DNA of 64,000 nt from Paenibacillus lentus (GTDB lineage Bacteria > Bacillota > Bacilli > Paenibacillales > Paenibacillaceae). This document shows, piece by piece, positions 35,516-44,616 of the stretch. Every line of letters begins with the position of its first letter. Positions within the stretch are counted from its first letter, which is position 1. The notes beneath the pieces were generated by a model. It made no database searches. It was not told the DNA's origin and worked only from the letters and a program-made list of their open reading frames with translations. The position numbers were made by a program, and so were the translations under genes. The DNA lies in the NCBI RefSeq assembly GCF_003931855.1, contig NZ_CP034248.1, positions 3,348,001-3,412,000 on the forward strand. The letters are read 5' to 3'.

Positions 35516-36529
35516 ATGTGGAATAAACGTCATGCCCTATTCTGGATTGCGCTATTTTTATTCCTTCCCGCATTTCTCAGCGGATGCGGAGGTAACGGTC
35601 AGTTGCATAAAGTTAAAGTCGGGGAAGTAACCCGTTCCGTCTTTTATGCACCGCAATATGTCGCATTGGAGAAGGGCTTTTTTGAAGAGGAAGGACTGGA
35701 GGTGGAATTGCAGACGACAGCCGGAGGGGATAAGACGATGACGGCTCTATTATCCGGTGCAATCGATGTGGCGTTAGTCGGAGCTGAAACCTCCATCTAT
35801 GTCTACCAGCAAGGAGCGGAAGATCCGGTCATTAACTTTGCACAGCTTACACAGACGGATGGCACTTTTCTCGTGTCTAGGGAACAAATGGACAATTTTG
35901 ACTGGTCACAGCTTCATGGGGCGGTATTCCTCGGGCAGCGCAAGGGCGGAATGCCGCAGATGGCGGGGGAATTTTCGCTGCGCAAGCATGGCATTGATCC
36001 GCACCGTGATCTAGAGCTCATTCAGAATATCGACTTTGCCAACATCGCTGCTGCATACGCCTCGGGCACAGGACAGTTTGTACAGCTGTTTGAACCGCAG
36101 GCCTCGATTTTTGAGCGCGAAGGTAAGGGACATGTCATTGCTTCCTTTGGCATGGAGAGCGGTCGATTACCTTACACGGTATACATGACGAAGCAAAGCT
36201 ACATGAACAAGAATGACGAGGTCGTGCAAAAGCTCACACATGCGATCCACAAAGCGCAAATCTGGGTTCAGGAGCACTCCCCAGCGGAAACGGCGAGCGT
36301 GATATCTCCTTTTTTCAAGGATACGGATTTGGATGTTCTCGAGAGCTCGGTTAAGCGTTACTTGGAGCAAGGCTCATATGCCGAATCCCCGGAAATTACG
36401 GAGGAGGCCTGGAATAATCTGCTGGACGTCATGGAAGGAGCAGGCGAGCTAAAGGTGCGTGCATCCGTAGATGAGCTGGCTGAGAATAAATATGCGAAGT
36501 TCGCCATTAAGTCAGACCCATCGCCGTAA
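35516..36529 (+). CDS. ABC transporter substrate-binding lipoprotein (NMT1/SsuA/TauA type)
   Basis: A 337-residue extracellular solute-binding lipoprotein. The signal peptide ALFWIALFLFLPAFL ends in the lipobox LSGC. The mature part (VARS-like start YAPQYVALEKGFFEEEGLEV, then TALLSGAIDVALVGAETSIY) is typical of NMT1/SsuA proteins that bind sulfonates, taurine or thiamine precursors. ATG 35516 has AGAGGTG upstream and gives a proper signal peptide. First gene of a three-gene operon. The ligand cannot be told from the sequence. Confidence 0.88.
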   Translation: MWNKRHALFWIALFLFLPAFLSGCGGNGQLHKVKVGEVTRSVFYAPQYVALEKGFFEEEGLEVELQTTAGGDKTMTALLSGAIDVALVGAETSIYVYQQGAEDPVINFAQLTQTDGTFLVSREQMDNFDWSQLHGAVFLGQRKGGMPQMAGEFSLRKHGIDPHRDLELIQNIDFANIAAAYASGTGQFVQLFEPQASIFEREGKGHVIASFGMESGRLPYTVYMTKQSYMNKNDEVVQKLTHAIHKAQIWVQEHSPAETASVISPFFKDTDLDVLESSVKRYLEQGSYAESPEITEEAWNNLLDVMEGAGELKVRASVDELAENKYAKFAIKSDPSP

Positions 36530-36550
36530 GGAGAGGAAGGTGTTAGGTGT

Positions 36551-37333
36551 ATGGTGCCTATCATTCAACTAAAGCACGTTGATCTGGCTTATGTAACCGA
36601 TCGTGAAGTTACGCTTGCACTCGAAGATATGAATCTGTCCGCCCAAAGCGGGGAGTTCATCAGCTTGGTCGGTCCAAGCGGCTGCGGCAAAACGACGCTG
36701 TTATCGCTGATGGCCGGATTAATCCCCCCTTCAAGAGGACTCGTACTGCTTCATGGCAAGCCCGTAAAAGGGCCTACCCCGGAAGTGGGTTACATGCTGC
36801 AGCAAGATTATTTATTTCCATGGCGAACCATTCAGGACAATGTACTGCTTGGTCTGGAACTAACTAATCTGCTTAGCAAGCAAAGCGTAGAATTGGCCGA
36901 AGATCTTTTGGAAGGCATGGGGCTTGACGGGACGTCTCATATGTTCCCGCACCAGCTCTCGGGCGGAATGAGGCAGCGGGTTGCGCTCGCTAGAACTCTC
37001 GCTACCAACCCGGACTTGCTGCTGCTTGATGAACCCTTCTCCGCCCTCGATTACCAGACGAAGCTGCAGTTGGAGGATCTGGTGGTTGATACGCTCAAGC
37101 AGCGAGGAAAGACCGGGATCCTCGTCACGCATGATCTGTCGGAAGCGATCGCTGTCAGTGATCGGGTTATCGTTCTTGGTGCAAGACCTGGCAAAATTCG
37201 CAGTACCTTTGAAGTACCGGACAATATCCGCCGGGCGCAGCCTTTTTATGCGCGGGAGGAACCGGGGTTCAATGCTCTGTTCCATGAAATTTGGGGTGAA
37301 CTCGAAGCATCCGAGAGAAAGGGGAAAACCTGA
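36551..37333 (+). CDS. ABC transporter ATP-binding protein (SsuB/TauB type)
   Basis: A 260-residue ATPase. Walker A GPSGCGKTT, Q-loop MLQQDYLFPWRTIQDNV, signature LSGGMRQRVALARTL, Walker B DLLLLDEPFSALDYQTKLQL and the switch His in ILVTHDLSEAIAVSD are all present. It powers uptake with the flanking permease and binding protein. It starts 21 bases after the binding-protein gene, and its TGA overlaps the permease ATG (ATGA). Confidence 0.92.
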   Translation: MVPIIQLKHVDLAYVTDREVTLALEDMNLSAQSGEFISLVGPSGCGKTTLLSLMAGLIPPSRGLVLLHGKPVKGPTPEVGYMLQQDYLFPWRTIQDNVLLGLELTNLLSKQSVELAEDLLEGMGLDGTSHMFPHQLSGGMRQRVALARTLATNPDLLLLDEPFSALDYQTKLQLEDLVVDTLKQRGKTGILVTHDLSEAIAVSDRVIVLGARPGKIRSTFEVPDNIRRAQPFYAREEPGFNALFHEIWGELEASERKGKT

Positions 37334-38196
37334 TGAAGGAGGAGCGCTCGGAGGCTACAGTGGCCTCCAATCAACAAGACTTAAGCAGCTTGGATTCACC
37401 GATATGGTTATCCCATAAATGGCGGCAGCATCTGCAGGCTAAACGTCGATTAAAGCGAGGAGTATTTGCAGTTCAGTCCTTGATACTACTATTTTTCATT
37501 CTCCTATGGGAGCTTGCTGGCCGACTAAAATGGGTCGATGTGCTGATCTTCAGTTATCCGTCCAAAGTCGGGCAGCAAATCGTGAAGGACGTTGTCAGTG
37601 GAGAGCTATGGCCTCATCTGGCCATGACGGTATCGGAGACCGTAGTTGGCTTTTTGTTAGGTACTTTGATTGGTACGCTGCTCGCCGTTGTCATCTGGTG
37701 GTCGCCGTTTCTGTCCAAGGTGCTTGATCCGTATATGGTCGTGTTTAACAGCATGCCTAAGGTTGCATTAGGTCCGATATTTATCGTGTTGTTCGGTGCC
37801 GGATTTACGGCAATCGTCATTACAACCTTATCCATTACCGTCATTGTTACGACATTGGTCGTATATACCAGCTTTAATGAGGTTGATGCGAACTATACGA
37901 AGGTCATCCGCACCTTTGGTGGAACTCGAAAGGACGTGTTCCAGAAAGCGATACTACCCGCTTCCTTTCCAACCATTATCTCCACACTAAAAGTTAACGT
38001 AGGCATGGCATGGGTCGGCGTTATCGTCGGGGAATTTCTCGTCGCCAAAATTGGCCTTGGCTACCTCATCGTATATGGTTTTCAAGTGTTTAATTTTACG
38101 CTGGTCTTGTCCAGTCTCGTTATTATTGCGCTGGTGGCTACAGCCATGTATCAGCTTGTTGTTTATATTGAACGGAAGCTTGTGCGCGAGCAGTAA
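37333..38196 (+). CDS. ABC transporter permease (SsuC/TauC type)
   Basis: A 287-residue inner-membrane permease with about six transmembrane segments after a 45-residue charged N-terminus. The EAA-type coupling loop is VIRTFGGTRKDVFQKAILPA. Its ATG overlaps the stop of the ATPase gene. Together the three genes form a complete importer of the nitrate/sulfonate/taurine class. A terminator follows. Confidence 0.9.
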   Translation: MKEERSEATVASNQQDLSSLDSPIWLSHKWRQHLQAKRRLKRGVFAVQSLILLFFILLWELAGRLKWVDVLIFSYPSKVGQQIVKDVVSGELWPHLAMTVSETVVGFLLGTLIGTLLAVVIWWSPFLSKVLDPYMVVFNSMPKVALGPIFIVLFGAGFTAIVITTLSITVIVTTLVVYTSFNEVDANYTKVIRTFGGTRKDVFQKAILPASFPTIISTLKVNVGMAWVGVIVGEFLVAKIGLGYLIVYGFQVFNFTLVLSSLVIIALVATAMYQLVVYIERKLVREQ

Positions 38197-38206
38197 GTAT
38201 AACTAC

Positions 38207-38276
38207 AAGATCGCAGTTCTCCCTTCGAACGTTGAGATAGCTTCAATTGTTCGTTGGCGGGTGTGCGATCTTTTTT
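38207..38276 (+). terminator. rho-independent terminator
   Basis: AAGATCGCA pairs with TGCGATCTT across about 48 bases that themselves contain a smaller imperfect hairpin, followed by TTTTTT. Confidence 0.7.
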
Positions 38277-38436
38277 GATATGGGAGTGACGATTATATCT
38301 AGTATGCGTCAATAGACGAAGCAGGGCTCAACCCTTGCATATCATCAGAAATGTCATTGTGCGACAGGTCATAAACATAGTACCATGCTATTCAGGGCAG
38401 TTTTTTTATATTTTAAGGATTGTAAGGCGGGATTAC

Positions 38437-39393
38437 ATGGGTTTTCGTGTCATTAAAACAGCAATTGCAACATTAATAGCTGTTATCATCGCAGACGCTT
38501 TTGGAATTGAAGGAGCGCTATCAGCGGGGCTGTTAGCTATTCTAGGAGTGGAAGTGACGAGGAAACGGAGTCTGCTGACCGTATCTTCGCGTTTTTTTGC
38601 GTCAGTTATGGGACTGCTGCTGGCGTTCGGATTATTCTACATACTTGGCTTTCAAATTTGGGTGCTCGTCCTCTATATATTGATCGCATTCCCGCTTATG
38701 GCGCGGGCGCAATTCAAGGATGGGATCGTCACTAGCTCTGTCGTCGTTTTTCGAGTATTCGGGGGGGAGGAGCTTAGCCTAAACGTGTTGCTGACACAAG
38801 TCGAGCTGCTGGTGATCGGGCTCGGATCTGCGATGCTCGTGAATTTGATCTATATGCCGAAGGAACAAAATAAACTAAGCGAAATTCGGCAGAAAATCGA
38901 CGAGCTTTTCGCAGACATTTTTAGTCAAATTGCTTTGACTCTTCATCATCCGCAGCATGTGTGGGACGGGAAAGAACTGATTGAAGCTGGCGCCCTGATC
39001 GATCAAGGTCTTTCTACCGCCAAGCGAGCGCTTGAGAATCAGCTTGTCTCACCGGATGAGTCCTGGAGTGTATATTTCTACATGCGCAAGCAGCAACTAG
39101 AGCGGATCGAGTCGATACTCGAACTTATCGCCCAAGTATTTCAGCGAATGCCGCAGACGGAGATCGCCGCGATGTTGTTCGAACGTTTGAGTCTGGATGT
39201 TACGAAGGCGGAATATACCGGAAGAACGGAAGCGATGCTGCTGGAGTGGGAGCAGGAATTCAAGAAAATGGAGCTGCCATCCACGCGTGAGGAATTCGAA
39301 ATCCGTTCGGCCGTTCTTCAAATTTGTCGGGAGCTCGCGATGTATTTGGAAATTGCCAAAAAAGATAAAGTTCCCGCGAAATCAAAGCGATAG
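38437..39393 (+). CDS. aromatic acid exporter-like membrane protein (ArAE/DUF939)
   Basis: A 318-residue protein with a membrane N-terminal half (about four or five spans in residues 8-140) and a cytoplasmic helical C-terminal half. It belongs to the aromatic acid exporter/FUSC-like family as represented by B. subtilis YgaE/YqjA-type proteins. Features: GFRVIKTAIATLIAVIIADA at the start, MARAQFKDGIVTSSVVV, and a helical tail with EIRQKIDELFADIFSQIALT. ATG 38437 follows AAGGCGGG. The substrate is unknown. Confidence 0.8.
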   Translation: MGFRVIKTAIATLIAVIIADAFGIEGALSAGLLAILGVEVTRKRSLLTVSSRFFASVMGLLLAFGLFYILGFQIWVLVLYILIAFPLMARAQFKDGIVTSSVVVFRVFGGEELSLNVLLTQVELLVIGLGSAMLVNLIYMPKEQNKLSEIRQKIDELFADIFSQIALTLHHPQHVWDGKELIEAGALIDQGLSTAKRALENQLVSPDESWSVYFYMRKQQLERIESILELIAQVFQRMPQTEIAAMLFERLSLDVTKAEYTGRTEAMLLEWEQEFKKMELPSTREEFEIRSAVLQICRELAMYLEIAKKDKVPAKSKR

Positions 39394-39485
39394 ACCGTTT
39401 TTCTTAATAATTTGCTTCGTCCAATCAACATTCGCCTATGTCCTGCATACAATTGTAGTGAATGATGTATGGAGGAGGTTCGAAC

Positions 39486-40031
39486 ATGTCATCGAAATAT
39501 CAAAGTAGAGAGATTATAACGAAAGCGATCTGTGGCAAAGGTCGTAAGTTCTCTACCGTAACCCATACCGTGACTCCGCCTCATAAGCCGACGAGCATAC
39601 TTGGAGCGTGGATTATAAACCACCAGTATGAAGCGGTCTCCGCAGGCGACGGAATTGAAGTTATTGGTACTTACGATGTAAACATTTGGTATTCCTTCAG
39701 CAAAAACTCTCAGACTGAAGTAGCCAAAGAGACGATTTCTTATGTAGAAAATGTACCGCTAACCTATTTGGATTCCAGACACCGCTCTTCAACGGTGGAA
39801 GTATCTGCGGAGGCAACGCAGGAACCGAGCACCGTTGAAGCGGGTGTAACTGGGGATGGCCGTGTATCCATCCGTGTAGAGCGGGAATTCGCCGTCGAGC
39901 TCATCGCTGAAACGAAGATCAATGTCCTTGTTGTGCCGGGCGGCGATTACGAAGACAAGGAGTTCGATTTCGGATCCGATCTGGGTGAGTATGAAGACCT
40001 GGATCCAGATCTCCTCGACGACGAGCTGTAG
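39486..40031 (+). CDS. cotE: outer spore coat morphogenetic protein CotE
   Basis: A 181-residue protein, the same length as B. subtilis CotE, which organises the outer spore coat around the forespore. It begins MSSKYQSREIITKAICGKGR and has HTVTPPHKPTSILGAWIINH and a very acidic C-terminus (GSDLGEYEDLDPDLLDDEL), all typical. ATG 39486 follows GGAGGAGG; the ATG at 39462 is too early. As in other Bacilli it lies next to mutS/mutL. Expression during sporulation is expected from the family, but I did not identify a sporulation promoter. Confidence 0.93.
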   Translation: MSSKYQSREIITKAICGKGRKFSTVTHTVTPPHKPTSILGAWIINHQYEAVSAGDGIEVIGTYDVNIWYSFSKNSQTEVAKETISYVENVPLTYLDSRHRSSTVEVSAEATQEPSTVEAGVTGDGRVSIRVEREFAVELIAETKINVLVVPGGDYEDKEFDFGSDLGEYEDLDPDLLDDEL

Positions 40032-40093
40032 CTTCGGGAGAAACATGCGCTAGGTGAAGATAATCCAATATATGCGGCAGGGGCGGCGTCGTC

Positions 40094-40114
40094 GAGGGCG
40101 GCTGCCCTCTTTTT
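40094..40114 (+). terminator. rho-independent terminator
   Basis: GAGGGC-GGCT-GCCCTC followed by TTTTT, downstream of cotE. Confidence 0.75.
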
Positions 40115-40164
40115 GTATAAAAAATAAAAAAATACGGATCAGTTTTGTACGAGGGGGTAGGGGA

Positions 40165-41676
40165 ATGGAGCAAATCGGTCATGTTGCGTTGCGTATTCAA
40201 GTCAATCCTGGAGCATCTGCCGACAGGCTGTTGGAGGCTTTGAAAACTTTGGCTCGCGGTAAGAGGCTTCGAGTCGAGTCCAGGAAGGTTGGAGAATACA
40301 AGACGGAAAATGCGTTAGTATCTTATTCTCAGCTATGGTTAGAAGTCAGCTACATGGCGGCTGCCGGGCGGGCAAATGCGCAGGAGGCCGAACAGAGATT
40401 GGAGCCGGCTTCTCGGAGGCTGTCCATCATGAATGAAAATTTGCAAAAATTCCTCAGCAGCTCAATTCATGAGCGACAAAATCGCTTGACAATCAGTGGG
40501 CTAAATGCCTCATTGACAGAATCCGGAAACATACCGCATCATATTCGCCAACGCAGATTCATTCGCCGCTATATCGTTCAGGTATTTCATTTACGGGCTA
40601 CTTCGATCGCAGCACTCGGTGCGGGCGGTATCAACGGACCACAGCTTAGGCAAGAGGAGGGGAGTCGTTCGCTGCTTGAACGCCGGCTTGAAAAAATCGC
40701 GGTTCGCACGCTTTATGCCCTGAATCTGCAAATGGGAGAAGTGACGATCCATGCGGGAGAAGATGGTAGATTCACCGTGGAGCATGTATCAGCTATGCCG
40801 GATTTTGGCGGGATAGATCAGGCGGAGCTCGCTGCCAAGGCTATTATCAGCCTGCTAGTGGAGCTGAATCATAGCACAGCCCAGGCGAATGGGCCGAAAA
40901 AGCTCCTCGGAATGGATCCAGAGTTCCTGCTCTTTAACCGGGCGACAGGCAAAGTGATTCCCGCTTCACGTTATTTGGAGATTGCCGGCGAGGCGGGCTG
41001 CGATTCGTTAAGATACCGGGGGGAGCGCCGATTTCCGCTGGCTGAGCTGCGTCCGCAGCCCGGTGGGGAGCCGCGGGAAGTGCTCGTGCACTTACTGCGT
41101 GCTTTCCGGATTGCCTATAGAGCGATTGATGATAAGGCATTGCAATGGCAGGCAGGAGGGATGCCCCAACGCGGTTTCCCCCTAGGAGGTCATGTTCATT
41201 TCAGCGGGATTCCATTGACCTTTGAACTGCTGCAAGTACTGGATAATTATCTGGCATTGCCGGTCGCAGTCTTGGAGGATCGCCGCGGTTACAAAAGGCG
41301 TCCGAGGTATGGTTTTTTAGGCGACTTCCGGCTTCAGAAACACGGAGGATTCGAGTACCGTACCTTGCCCAGCTTCTTAATTTCTCCTCTAGTAACTAAG
41401 GGAGTTGTGGCGATCGCTGCACTGATCGCGGGACACTGGGAGCTGTTACAACGAAGGCCACTGCAGAATGAACGAATGTACACAGCGTTCTACCAGGGGG
41501 AGCAGCTGCAGCTCCGTAGGGGACTGGCCGAACTGTATAATGATCTGTCTGCACTAGCGGTCTATCCGAAGTACGAGAGCTATATTGCCCCGTTTATGGA
41601 AGCGACCATGTCTGGGCGAACCTGGGACGAGACGCAGGATATTCGTAAGGTTTGGAAATTGGAAAACCATTCGTAA
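40165..41676 (+). CDS. putative amidoligase-domain protein
   Basis: A 503-residue protein. The second half (GMDPEFLLFNRATGKVIPAS, FPLAELRPQPGGEPREVLVH, GFPLGGHVHFSG, KHGGFEYRTLPSFL) has the Asp-Pro-Glu, Glu-Leu-Arg-Pro and Gly-Gly-His-x-His pattern of the glutamine-synthetase-like carboxylate-amine ligases called putative amidoligases. The first 230 residues are of unknown function. ATG 40165 follows GAGGGGGTAGGGGA. It sits between cotE and mutS, so a role in spore coat or cell-envelope cross-links is conceivable but is inference. Confidence 0.65.
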   Translation: MEQIGHVALRIQVNPGASADRLLEALKTLARGKRLRVESRKVGEYKTENALVSYSQLWLEVSYMAAAGRANAQEAEQRLEPASRRLSIMNENLQKFLSSSIHERQNRLTISGLNASLTESGNIPHHIRQRRFIRRYIVQVFHLRATSIAALGAGGINGPQLRQEEGSRSLLERRLEKIAVRTLYALNLQMGEVTIHAGEDGRFTVEHVSAMPDFGGIDQAELAAKAIISLLVELNHSTAQANGPKKLLGMDPEFLLFNRATGKVIPASRYLEIAGEAGCDSLRYRGERRFPLAELRPQPGGEPREVLVHLLRAFRIAYRAIDDKALQWQAGGMPQRGFPLGGHVHFSGIPLTFELLQVLDNYLALPVAVLEDRRGYKRRPRYGFLGDFRLQKHGGFEYRTLPSFLISPLVTKGVVAIAALIAGHWELLQRRPLQNERMYTAFYQGEQLQLRRGLAELYNDLSALAVYPKYESYIAPFMEATMSGRTWDETQDIRKVWKLENHS

Positions 41677-41690
41677 GCTGAGGTCGCTTT

Positions 41691-41699
41691 TGATATAAT
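41691..41699 (+). promoter_or_regulatory. candidate extended -10 promoter of mutS
   Basis: TGATATAAT is a perfect extended -10 element (TGn-TATAAT) in the short gap before mutS. No good -35 hexamer is seen at the proper distance, which extended -10 promoters tolerate. Confidence 0.5.
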
Positions 41700-41731
41700 A
41701 GAAGTCTACGAAATGGGCATGGAGGATGAGC

Positions 41732-44545
41732 ATGGCAACCTATACGCCGATGATTCAACAATATTTAAGCGTGAAAGCCCAGGCACAGGATGCATTTCTA
41801 TTTTTCCGGCTGGGCGATTTTTATGAAATGTTCTTTGATGATGCAATACTAGCCGCCAAGGAGCTGGAAATTACGTTAACGGCAAGAGGGGGAGGCCCGG
41901 AGGAGAAAATTCCGATGTGCGGCGTTCCCTACCATTCTGCCGAGAATTATATCCACAGGCTGATCGAGAAAGGTTATAAGGTAGCGATTTGTGAGCAAAC
42001 TGAAGATCCGGCACAGGCGAAAGGCGTGGTACGCCGGGAAATTGTGAGGGTCGTTACGCCGGGGACAGTCATGGAAGGGAAAACCATCGGGGACAAGGCC
42101 AATAACTACATTTTATGTGTTACAGAGCGACAGGGCATGATGGCTATAGCTTCCTGCGATTTGTCTACCGGTGAATTGTATGTAAGTTCCTCGCCTTCTA
42201 GCAAAGAGTGGCTAAGAGACGAGGTCGGGCTCTATGATCCCTCTGAGATGATCGGGGACAACGGATTATTGGAATGGATGCGCGAATCCAGCAGTCCTGT
42301 AGGCAAACCGATCGTCTATACGCCGTGGGATAAGGCGAAGGATGAGTTGGGACGCAAGCAGTTTGGCGAGGCGGTCTGGGCAAGGCTGGAGCCGGAGCGC
42401 CGCGACTGTGTAGCCCTGCTAGTCGGTTACTTGAGCGAGACGCAGAAGCGATCGCTGGGACAGCTTACGAAAATATCCGCTTATGAGCCGGAGCATTATA
42501 TGATTCTCGATCCGTTCACGCGCCGCAACCTGGAGCTGGTCGAGACGGTTCGCGAACGCTCCAAGCGGGGCTCGCTGCTCTGGCTGCTTGACCGCACGGA
42601 GACGTCCATGGGCGCCAGAATGCTGCGGCGCTGGATCGATAAACCGCTTCTGCATCGCAGCCAGGTCGAGGAACGTCTGGAGGCAGTTAGCCATCTGCAT
42701 AGCGATTTTATACTGCGAGAAGATTTGAAGGAAGCTCTCAAGCAGATTTATGATCTGGAGCGGCTCGTAGGGCGGATTGCCTTCGGCAACGCGAACGGGC
42801 GAGATTTAATCGCCCTGAAGCTGTCCTTGCGACAAGTGCCGGCGATCAAAAGGCTGTGCGAGTCCTCGGCCTCGCTAACGCTTGCCCGGATAGCCGGGGA
42901 TATGGATGAATGCGTGGACTTGGCGGATCAAATCGAGGCTGCTATAGCGGACGAGCCTCCGGTATCCGTTAGAGATGGCGGCATCATTAAGAGCGGTTAT
43001 CATGAGCGTCTCGATGAACTGCGGGAAGCCGGTACGAACGGCAAACGCTGGATCGCCGAGCTGGAAGCGGCGGAGCGCCAGGCTACGGGAATTAAGTCGT
43101 TAAAAATCGGATACAACAAAGTGTTCGGTTATTATATCGAGGTGACTAAAGCGAATCTGTCCTTGCTGCCTGAAGGCAGGTATGAACGGAAGCAAACGCT
43201 GGCGAATGCGGAACGCTTTGTAACCCCGGAGCTAAAGGAGAAAGAGACGCTGATTTTGGAAGCGGAAGAGAAGATGGTCGATCTCGAATACGCTTTGTTT
43301 ACCGAGCTGCGCGAGCAGATCAGCGGGGAAATCACCCGACTGCAGCAGCTCGCCGAGCATATTGCCGAGATCGATGTGTATCGCTCCCTGGCAGCGGTAG
43401 CGGCGGACAGCGGCTTTGTGAAGCCAACGCTGATCGATGGCTATGATATGGTCATTGAACAGGGCCGACATCCGGTCGTTGAATCGGTTATGAGCGATTC
43501 CGCGTTTATTGCCAACGGAACGACACTGAAGCAGAAAGAGGCCAGTATTCTGCTTATTACCGGGCCGAATATGGCCGGGAAGAGTACCTATATGCGTCAA
43601 GTAGCGCTCATCTCGATCATGGCGCAAATCGGTAGCTTTGTTCCGGCTTCAGCGGCCGAAATTCCGATGATTGACCGCATCTTTACCCGCATCGGCGCGG
43701 CCGATGATTTAATTGGCGGGCAGAGTACATTCATGGTTGAAATGGCAGATATCCAGGTTATGACGGAGAAAGCAACCTCGCGCAGCTTGATCATCATCGA
43801 CGAGTTGGGGCGCGGTACCTCAACGAGTGAAGGCATGGCGATTGCCCAGGCGGTTATTGAATACGTGCATGATCATATTGGCTGTAAAGCGCTCGTATCT
43901 ACGCATTTTCATGAGCTGGCCCATTTGGAGAGCAGTTTGTCGGGGCTTAGAAACTATTCTATGGCCGTTCAGGAGAGCGGGGATAAGGTGCATTTCCTGC
44001 GCAAGCTTATTCCGGGAGCGGCGGATACAAGTTATGGGATCTATTGCGCTAGGTTAGCCGGGCTGCCGGGCGGTATTATTGAGCGTGCCTACGGGCTGCT
44101 TCAAGGCTTTGAGCAAGCGGCTGCCGAGGTAGCGTCCGGAGGGACAGAGGCTCGAACGGGTCATGACAAAGCCGAGGCGTTGGACAAGACTGGGGATGTA
44201 GCGTTGGCTGGAGCGAAGATTGAGGGATCGAGCAACGCAGTGGATCATGTTTCGGGTATGGCTTCGAATGGTGTTCCTAATGAAGAACGGAACAAGGAAT
44301 CGAGCGGAGCTACGAACGAAGTAACAAGTAACGTACCCGATAAATCGGTGGATGGAAGCCCGGAAGTGGTGCAGCTCTCGATATTCGGCGAAGAAGTGCC
44401 TATGCCGAAAGCGAGGCCGACCGAGGAAGACGCGAAAATTCGCAGCATACTTAACATGGTTAATAATGCTGATCTGCTAAATATGACGCCGCTGCAGGCG
44501 ATGCAGCTTGTCAATGATTTGAAACTGAAAGTAAAAGACTTATAA
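41732..44545 (+). CDS. mutS: DNA mismatch repair ATPase MutS
   Basis: A 937-residue protein recognising mismatches and small loops. The N-terminal mismatch-binding Phe-x-Glu is in FFRLGDFYEMFFDDA. The C-terminal ATPase has Walker A TGPNMAGKSTYMRQV, Walker B SLIIIDELGRGTSTSEGMAI and the STHFHEL segment. ATG 41732 (MATYTPMIQQYL) is chosen: GGAGG lies six bases upstream and the sequence aligns with B. subtilis MutS. A low-complexity insert of about 85 residues (about 805-890) precedes QLSIFGEE, a likely beta-clamp-binding motif. mutL follows. Confidence 0.97.
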   Translation: MATYTPMIQQYLSVKAQAQDAFLFFRLGDFYEMFFDDAILAAKELEITLTARGGGPEEKIPMCGVPYHSAENYIHRLIEKGYKVAICEQTEDPAQAKGVVRREIVRVVTPGTVMEGKTIGDKANNYILCVTERQGMMAIASCDLSTGELYVSSSPSSKEWLRDEVGLYDPSEMIGDNGLLEWMRESSSPVGKPIVYTPWDKAKDELGRKQFGEAVWARLEPERRDCVALLVGYLSETQKRSLGQLTKISAYEPEHYMILDPFTRRNLELVETVRERSKRGSLLWLLDRTETSMGARMLRRWIDKPLLHRSQVEERLEAVSHLHSDFILREDLKEALKQIYDLERLVGRIAFGNANGRDLIALKLSLRQVPAIKRLCESSASLTLARIAGDMDECVDLADQIEAAIADEPPVSVRDGGIIKSGYHERLDELREAGTNGKRWIAELEAAERQATGIKSLKIGYNKVFGYYIEVTKANLSLLPEGRYERKQTLANAERFVTPELKEKETLILEAEEKMVDLEYALFTELREQISGEITRLQQLAEHIAEIDVYRSLAAVAADSGFVKPTLIDGYDMVIEQGRHPVVESVMSDSAFIANGTTLKQKEASILLITGPNMAGKSTYMRQVALISIMAQIGSFVPASAAEIPMIDRIFTRIGAADDLIGGQSTFMVEMADIQVMTEKATSRSLIIIDELGRGTSTSEGMAIAQAVIEYVHDHIGCKALVSTHFHELAHLESSLSGLRNYSMAVQESGDKVHFLRKLIPGAADTSYGIYCARLAGLPGGIIERAYGLLQGFEQAAAEVASGGTEARTGHDKAEALDKTGDVALAGAKIEGSSNAVDHVSGMASNGVPNEERNKESSGATNEVTSNVPDKSVDGSPEVVQLSIFGEEVPMPKARPTEEDAKIRSILNMVNNADLLNMTPLQAMQLVNDLKLKVKDL

Positions 44546-44616
44546 CGAGGAACCGCATTACAAATTACTGATTTGCGGCAGATCGCTGAAAAGCTTGCAG
44601 GAAGAGGTGAATGATG

